Shown in pieces: positions 61,138 through 64,000 of a stretch of DNA of 64,000 nt. Position 1 is the first letter of the stretch; each line of letters starts with the position of its first letter. This stretch comes from Halogeometricum sp. S3BR5-2. GTDB taxonomy: Archaea; Halobacteriota; Halobacteria; Halobacteriales; Haloferacaceae. The translations under genes and the position numbers were made by a program. The stretch spans positions 310,001 through 374,000 of the forward strand of contig NZ_JAMQOQ010000001.1 in assembly GCF_031624635.1 (NCBI RefSeq), written 5' to 3'. The notes under the pieces are model-generated. The model saw nothing but the letters and a program-made list of their open reading frames with translations, was not told the DNA's origin and ran no database searches.

Positions 61138-62658
61138 ATGACTGAACTGACCGAGGACGGCGGCGAGTTGCGGTTCCGCGGGGGCCGCCTCGCCAGCGCC
61201 GTTCCCATCGCGTTCTTCATCGTCTGGGCCGTCGTCCAGAGCGGAGTGCTCGGCGTCGGCGACACGACCGGACTCGTCGTCGGGATGCTCCTCGGCCTCA
61301 TCGTCGGCATGTTCCTCGTGAAGGGGCCGTGGAAGGACTACGCCGACGCCATCTTCGACGGGATGACAGAACGCGTCGCCGCGACGGCCATCGTCGCGTG
61401 GTTGTGGGCCGGTATGTTCGCCGAGACCATCCAGGTCGGCGGGTTCGTCGACGGCCTCGTCTGGGCCGCCGACGCCGTCAGCGTCGGCCCGTCGCTGTTC
61501 CCGGCGCTCACCTTCCTGCTCGCCGCCCTCCTCGCGACGGGCATCGGCACCGGCTACGGCACCGCTATCGCGTTCACCGCCTTGGTCTTCCCCGCGGGCG
61601 TCGCCCTCGGGGCCGACCCGGTGCTCCTGTTCGGCGCCATCCTCTCGGGGGCCGTCTTCGGCGACAACCTCGCGCCCGTCAGCGACACCACCATCGTCTC
61701 GGCGGTCACGCAGGACGCCGACATCGGCGGCGTCGTCGCCTCGCGGCTGAAATACGCCCTCATCGCGGCCGCACTCGCGTTCGTCGCCTACCTCGTCGCG
61801 GGCGCCGCGATGACCGGACAACCGGTCGACGCGGGCGCGGTCGGCGACGGCGCCTCGGCGCTCGGACTCGTCCACCTCGTCTCCATCGCCGTCGTCATCG
61901 CCACCGCCGTCGCCGGCCGACACATCATCGAGGCCGTCTCGTGGGGACTGCTCCTCTCGGCCGTCCTCAACGTCGTCCTCGGTCTCGCCCCGGTGTCGGC
62001 GATGCTGGCTTTCGAGGCGTCGCAGGAGTCGGGGCTCGTCCAGGCGGTCGACGCCCTGCCTATCCTCGGTGCGTTCGTCGTCCCCGTCGCACCCGGCGAG
62101 ACGGCCGTCGCCGGGAGCCTGTACGCGGGCGCGCTGGGCTTCTTCCCGCTCATCGTCCTCGTTCTCCTCATCGTCGCGGGCGCGCAGGTGATGCAGCGCG
62201 GCGGTGCGTTCGACGCCATCCTGACCTTCCTGCTCGACAGCGTCGCCACCACCGTCCGCCGCGCGGAGACGACGATGGTGCTCGGCACCGCCCTCGTCAA
62301 CGCCATGATAACCATCAACACCGCAGCCGAAATCGCCATCGCGCCGTACATCCGCACGCTCGGTCGGCGGTTCAACATCAACGGCTACCGCCGCGCGAAC
62401 ATCCTCGACGCCAACACCTCGGCGTTGGGGTACATCTTCCCGTGGGGCGGCGGCCTGCTGGCGGGGTACACCTCGATGCAGGGGCTCCCGCAGGAGTACG
62501 AGTGGTTCACGCAGGCGATGGTCGTCAACCCGGCCAGCGTCTGGCCGTACGTGTTCCACGGCTGGTTCCTCGTCGGCGTCTTCCTGTTCGCCGCGTGGAC
62601 CGGCTACGGACTGGAGTACGTTCCCGACCGGGTGAGCGAGGAGGTGAAGCGCGTATGA
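61138..62658 (+). CDS. NhaC-family Na+/H+ antiporter
   Basis: 506 residues from ATG at 61138 (MTELTEDGGE); TTTATG about 31 nt upstream is its box A. Twelve or so helices with GTGYGTAIAFTALVFP, FGDNLAPVSDTTIVSAV (the NhaC signature) and NTAAEIAIAPYIRTLGRRFN. Exchanges Na+ for H+, important for a cell living in saturated salt. It overlaps the next gene by ATGA, so both are translated together. Confidence 0.93.
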   Translation: MTELTEDGGELRFRGGRLASAVPIAFFIVWAVVQSGVLGVGDTTGLVVGMLLGLIVGMFLVKGPWKDYADAIFDGMTERVAATAIVAWLWAGMFAETIQVGGFVDGLVWAADAVSVGPSLFPALTFLLAALLATGIGTGYGTAIAFTALVFPAGVALGADPVLLFGAILSGAVFGDNLAPVSDTTIVSAVTQDADIGGVVASRLKYALIAAALAFVAYLVAGAAMTGQPVDAGAVGDGASALGLVHLVSIAVVIATAVAGRHIIEAVSWGLLLSAVLNVVLGLAPVSAMLAFEASQESGLVQAVDALPILGAFVVPVAPGETAVAGSLYAGALGFFPLIVLVLLIVAGAQVMQRGGAFDAILTFLLDSVATTVRRAETTMVLGTALVNAMITINTAAEIAIAPYIRTLGRRFNINGYRRANILDANTSALGYIFPWGGGLLAGYTSMQGLPQEYEWFTQAMVVNPASVWPYVFHGWFLVGVFLFAAWTGYGLEYVPDRVSEEVKRV

Positions 62659-62918
62659 GCTTCTGGAACAAACTGACGGCCGGCCTCCGCCTCCGCACGG
62701 CGACGCCGGCGTACGAACCCGGCGAGGAACTCACCGCGTACGTCACCGGCGCCGAGGGGTCGACGCTCCTCGTCCGCGTCGGCGACTCGGTGATCGAACT
62801 GCCCGACGGGGACCCGTCGCTGGTGGACGCGACGGTGCGCTTCGAGGTGGAGTCGTTCGACGCGGCGACGCACCGCGGCCGCGGGCGACTGCTCGATGTG
62901 GTCGAAGAGGCGGAGTAG
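62655..62918 (+). CDS. Small TRAM-like protein coupled to the antiporter
   Basis: 87 residues. Its ATG overlaps the antiporter stop (ATGA), indicating translational coupling. A basic opening (MSFWNKLTAGLRLRTATPAYEPGEELTAYVTG) and a beta-rich rest (VRVGDSVIELPDGD, VRFEVESFDAATHRGRGRLL) resemble a TRAM/OB-like fold found in haloarchaeal small proteins. It may modulate the antiporter or its mRNA; that is inference. Confidence 0.72.
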   Translation: MSFWNKLTAGLRLRTATPAYEPGEELTAYVTGAEGSTLLVRVGDSVIELPDGDPSLVDATVRFEVESFDAATHRGRGRLLDVVEEAE

Positions 62919-62951
62919 GAAAGACCGGAGGAAGCCGTCGTCGCCGCCGCG

Positions 62952-63284
62952 TTACTTGTTGCGATGGCCGAGCGGTTTCTTCTGTTCGACCTCTATCTCG
63001 ACGTGGAGGCTCTCGGGGAAGTCCATGTGACCCACCTCGCGGGCGATGTGGTCGTTGCCGTGTATCTCCAGTTTCCGCGAGTAGACGGTGTAGTCCCACG
63101 AGGAGAACTCGTCGCCCGGGGCGAGGTTCCGGTACTGCGGGACGGTGTGGTGCTCCGGCGGCGCGGCGTGCGGCCCCTTGCACTCGGCGCCCTTGCGTTC
63201 GAGCATCTCCTGCAGTTCCGACAGTTGGTCCTCCAGTTCGTAGCGGTTCCCGCTCTGGAAGGTGAGTTTGGTTACGAAGGTCAT
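62952..63284 (-). CDS. uS10/NusE-like ribosomal-family protein
   Basis: 110 residues from ATG at 63284 (MTFVTKLTFQSGNRY). The fold and KGPHAAPPEHHTVPQYRN, SSWDYTVYSRKLEIHGNDHIAREVG match S10-like proteins, but it is not next to EF-1 alpha or S7, so it is not the canonical rpsJ. Paralogous S10-like proteins exist in haloarchaea with an uncertain role. Confidence 0.82.
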   Translation of the reverse strand: MTFVTKLTFQSGNRYELEDQLSELQEMLERKGAECKGPHAAPPEHHTVPQYRNLAPGDEFSSWDYTVYSRKLEIHGNDHIAREVGHMDFPESLHVEIEVEQKKPLGHRNK

Positions 63285-63447
63285 GGCTGGGTGCGCGTAG
63301 GACGTGGAAAGACGCCGAGGCGTAAAAACGCACCTACACGTCGTCTCCGTGCCGTTCACTCACGAACGCCGACCGGTTCGACCGCGCGCGAAGACGCCGC
63401 TACAGGCACCGATAGCCTCTTAAAACCCGACACGGTTACGTATAGTA

Positions 63448-63921
63448 ATGCCAGTGCAAGCGGTGAGCGCTGGAGCCATCCTCTTCCGCGACACCCGCGG
63501 CCGAAGGGAGTACTTGCTCCTGAAGAGCCGACCGGGGGACTGGGAGTTCCCCAAAGGCGGGGTCGAAGGGAAAGAGGAACTCCAGCAGACTGCCATCCGT
63601 GAGGTCAAAGAGGAGGCGGGCATCGAAGAGTTCCGCCTCGTCGACGGCTTCCGCGAGGATTACGACTACGTGTTCGAGGCGAACGGCAAGACCATCCACA
63701 AGACGGTGCACCTGTTCATCGCCCGGTCGTTCGAGGCCAGCGCCGAACTGTCGACCGAGCACCGCGACCTTCAGTGGCGCGACTACGAACAGGCGCTCAA
63801 CACCATCACGCAGGACGGGCCGCGCGACATCCTGAAGAAGGCCCACAAGTACCTCGACGACGTCGTCAGCGACGGCGACGGCGACGACGACGAGGAGGGC
63901 GAGCGCCAGTACCTCGCCTGA
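63448..63921 (+). CDS. Nudix hydrolase, probable Ap4A hydrolase
   Basis: 157 residues. The Nudix box GGVEGKEELQQTAIREVKEEA fits Gx5Ex7RExxEE, preceded by LLKSRPGDWEFPKGGVEG. The sequence resembles bis(5'-nucleosyl)-tetraphosphatases, which clear Ap4A. An acidic C-tail (GDGDDDEEGE) is typical of halophiles. Box A may be the AT-containing stretch 63421-63447 (TAAAACCCG and TACGTATAGTA). Confidence 0.93.
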   Translation: MPVQAVSAGAILFRDTRGRREYLLLKSRPGDWEFPKGGVEGKEELQQTAIREVKEEAGIEEFRLVDGFREDYDYVFEANGKTIHKTVHLFIARSFEASAELSTEHRDLQWRDYEQALNTITQDGPRDILKKAHKYLDDVVSDGDGDDDEEGERQYLA

Positions 63922-64000
63922 ACGGGTCCCGCGCCGGCCGTCCGTCGCGTCGTCCGCATCCCCCCGAACGGGATGCCCGCCAGCGACCGCTTTACTCGCG

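Overview
The window is chromosomal DNA of an extremely halophilic archaeon (class Halobacteria). The reasons are very high GC with GC-rich third codon positions, acidic proteins, archaeal membrane-lipid genes (a UbiA-type geranylgeranyl transferase, a mevalonate-pathway decarboxylase of the haloarchaeal phosphomevalonate type, geranylgeranyl reductase), a PGF-CTERM surface protein, Tat-type lipoproteins, and many starts that sit 25-30 nt behind an archaeal box A (leaderless transcripts). The gene content resembles Haloferacaceae; I cannot name a genus. Most of it reads as core chromosome with about 65 protein genes, one tRNA and a few decayed genes.

Layout. 1-14.9 kb: the tail of a histidine kinase, pyrBI (pyrimidine synthesis), a DICT-domain protein, glutamate dehydrogenase next to a decayed second copy, then CoA-thioester and central-carbon genes (CitE-like lyase, MaoC hydratase, acyl-CoA carboxylase subunit, fructose-bisphosphatase, 3-hydroxyacyl-CoA dehydrogenase), with membrane and surface proteins between them. 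14.9-19.8 kb: a three-gene ABC-2 exporter whose first permease carries a PrsW-like intramembrane protease domain at its C-terminus, then a coiled-coil protein. 19.9-23.3 kb: cysteine synthase-like enzyme, CoA-binding protein, RecA-like ATPase, lipid UbiA. 23.3-24.5 kb: tRNA-Arg(UCG) with a duplicated 3' end (an attachment-site scar), a cupin and a decayed bacterio-opsin-activator-type regulator. 24.6-31.5 kb: BASS transporter, two APH-fold proteins flanking a HAD phosphatase, SAM hydrolase, an orphan ABC ATPase, a YihY membrane protein. 31.6-42.9 kb: small membrane proteins, haem-copper oxidase subunit I, HTH regulators, BtpA, NDH-2, phosphomevalonate decarboxylase, flavin reductase, a second DICT protein. 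43.2-53.9 kb: RND exporter, inositol-phosphatase-family enzyme, acylphosphatase, phosphohexomutase, and a complete BMP-type nucleoside ABC importer. 54-64 kb: geranylgeranyl reductase, a 900-residue secreted Thr/Glu-repeat beta-helix protein, M20 amidohydrolase, NhaC antiporter with a coupled small protein, an S10-like protein and a Nudix Ap4A hydrolase.

The most interesting items are the exporter with the fused protease-like domain (15.4-19.3 kb); the repeat-built surface protein (56.7-59.4 kb); the tRNA-Arg attachment scar; a likely pseudokinase (27.5-28.4 kb); and short upstream ORFs in the leaders of fbp, the RND gene and an HTH gene. None of these was tested by database search; all family calls are from motif recognition.
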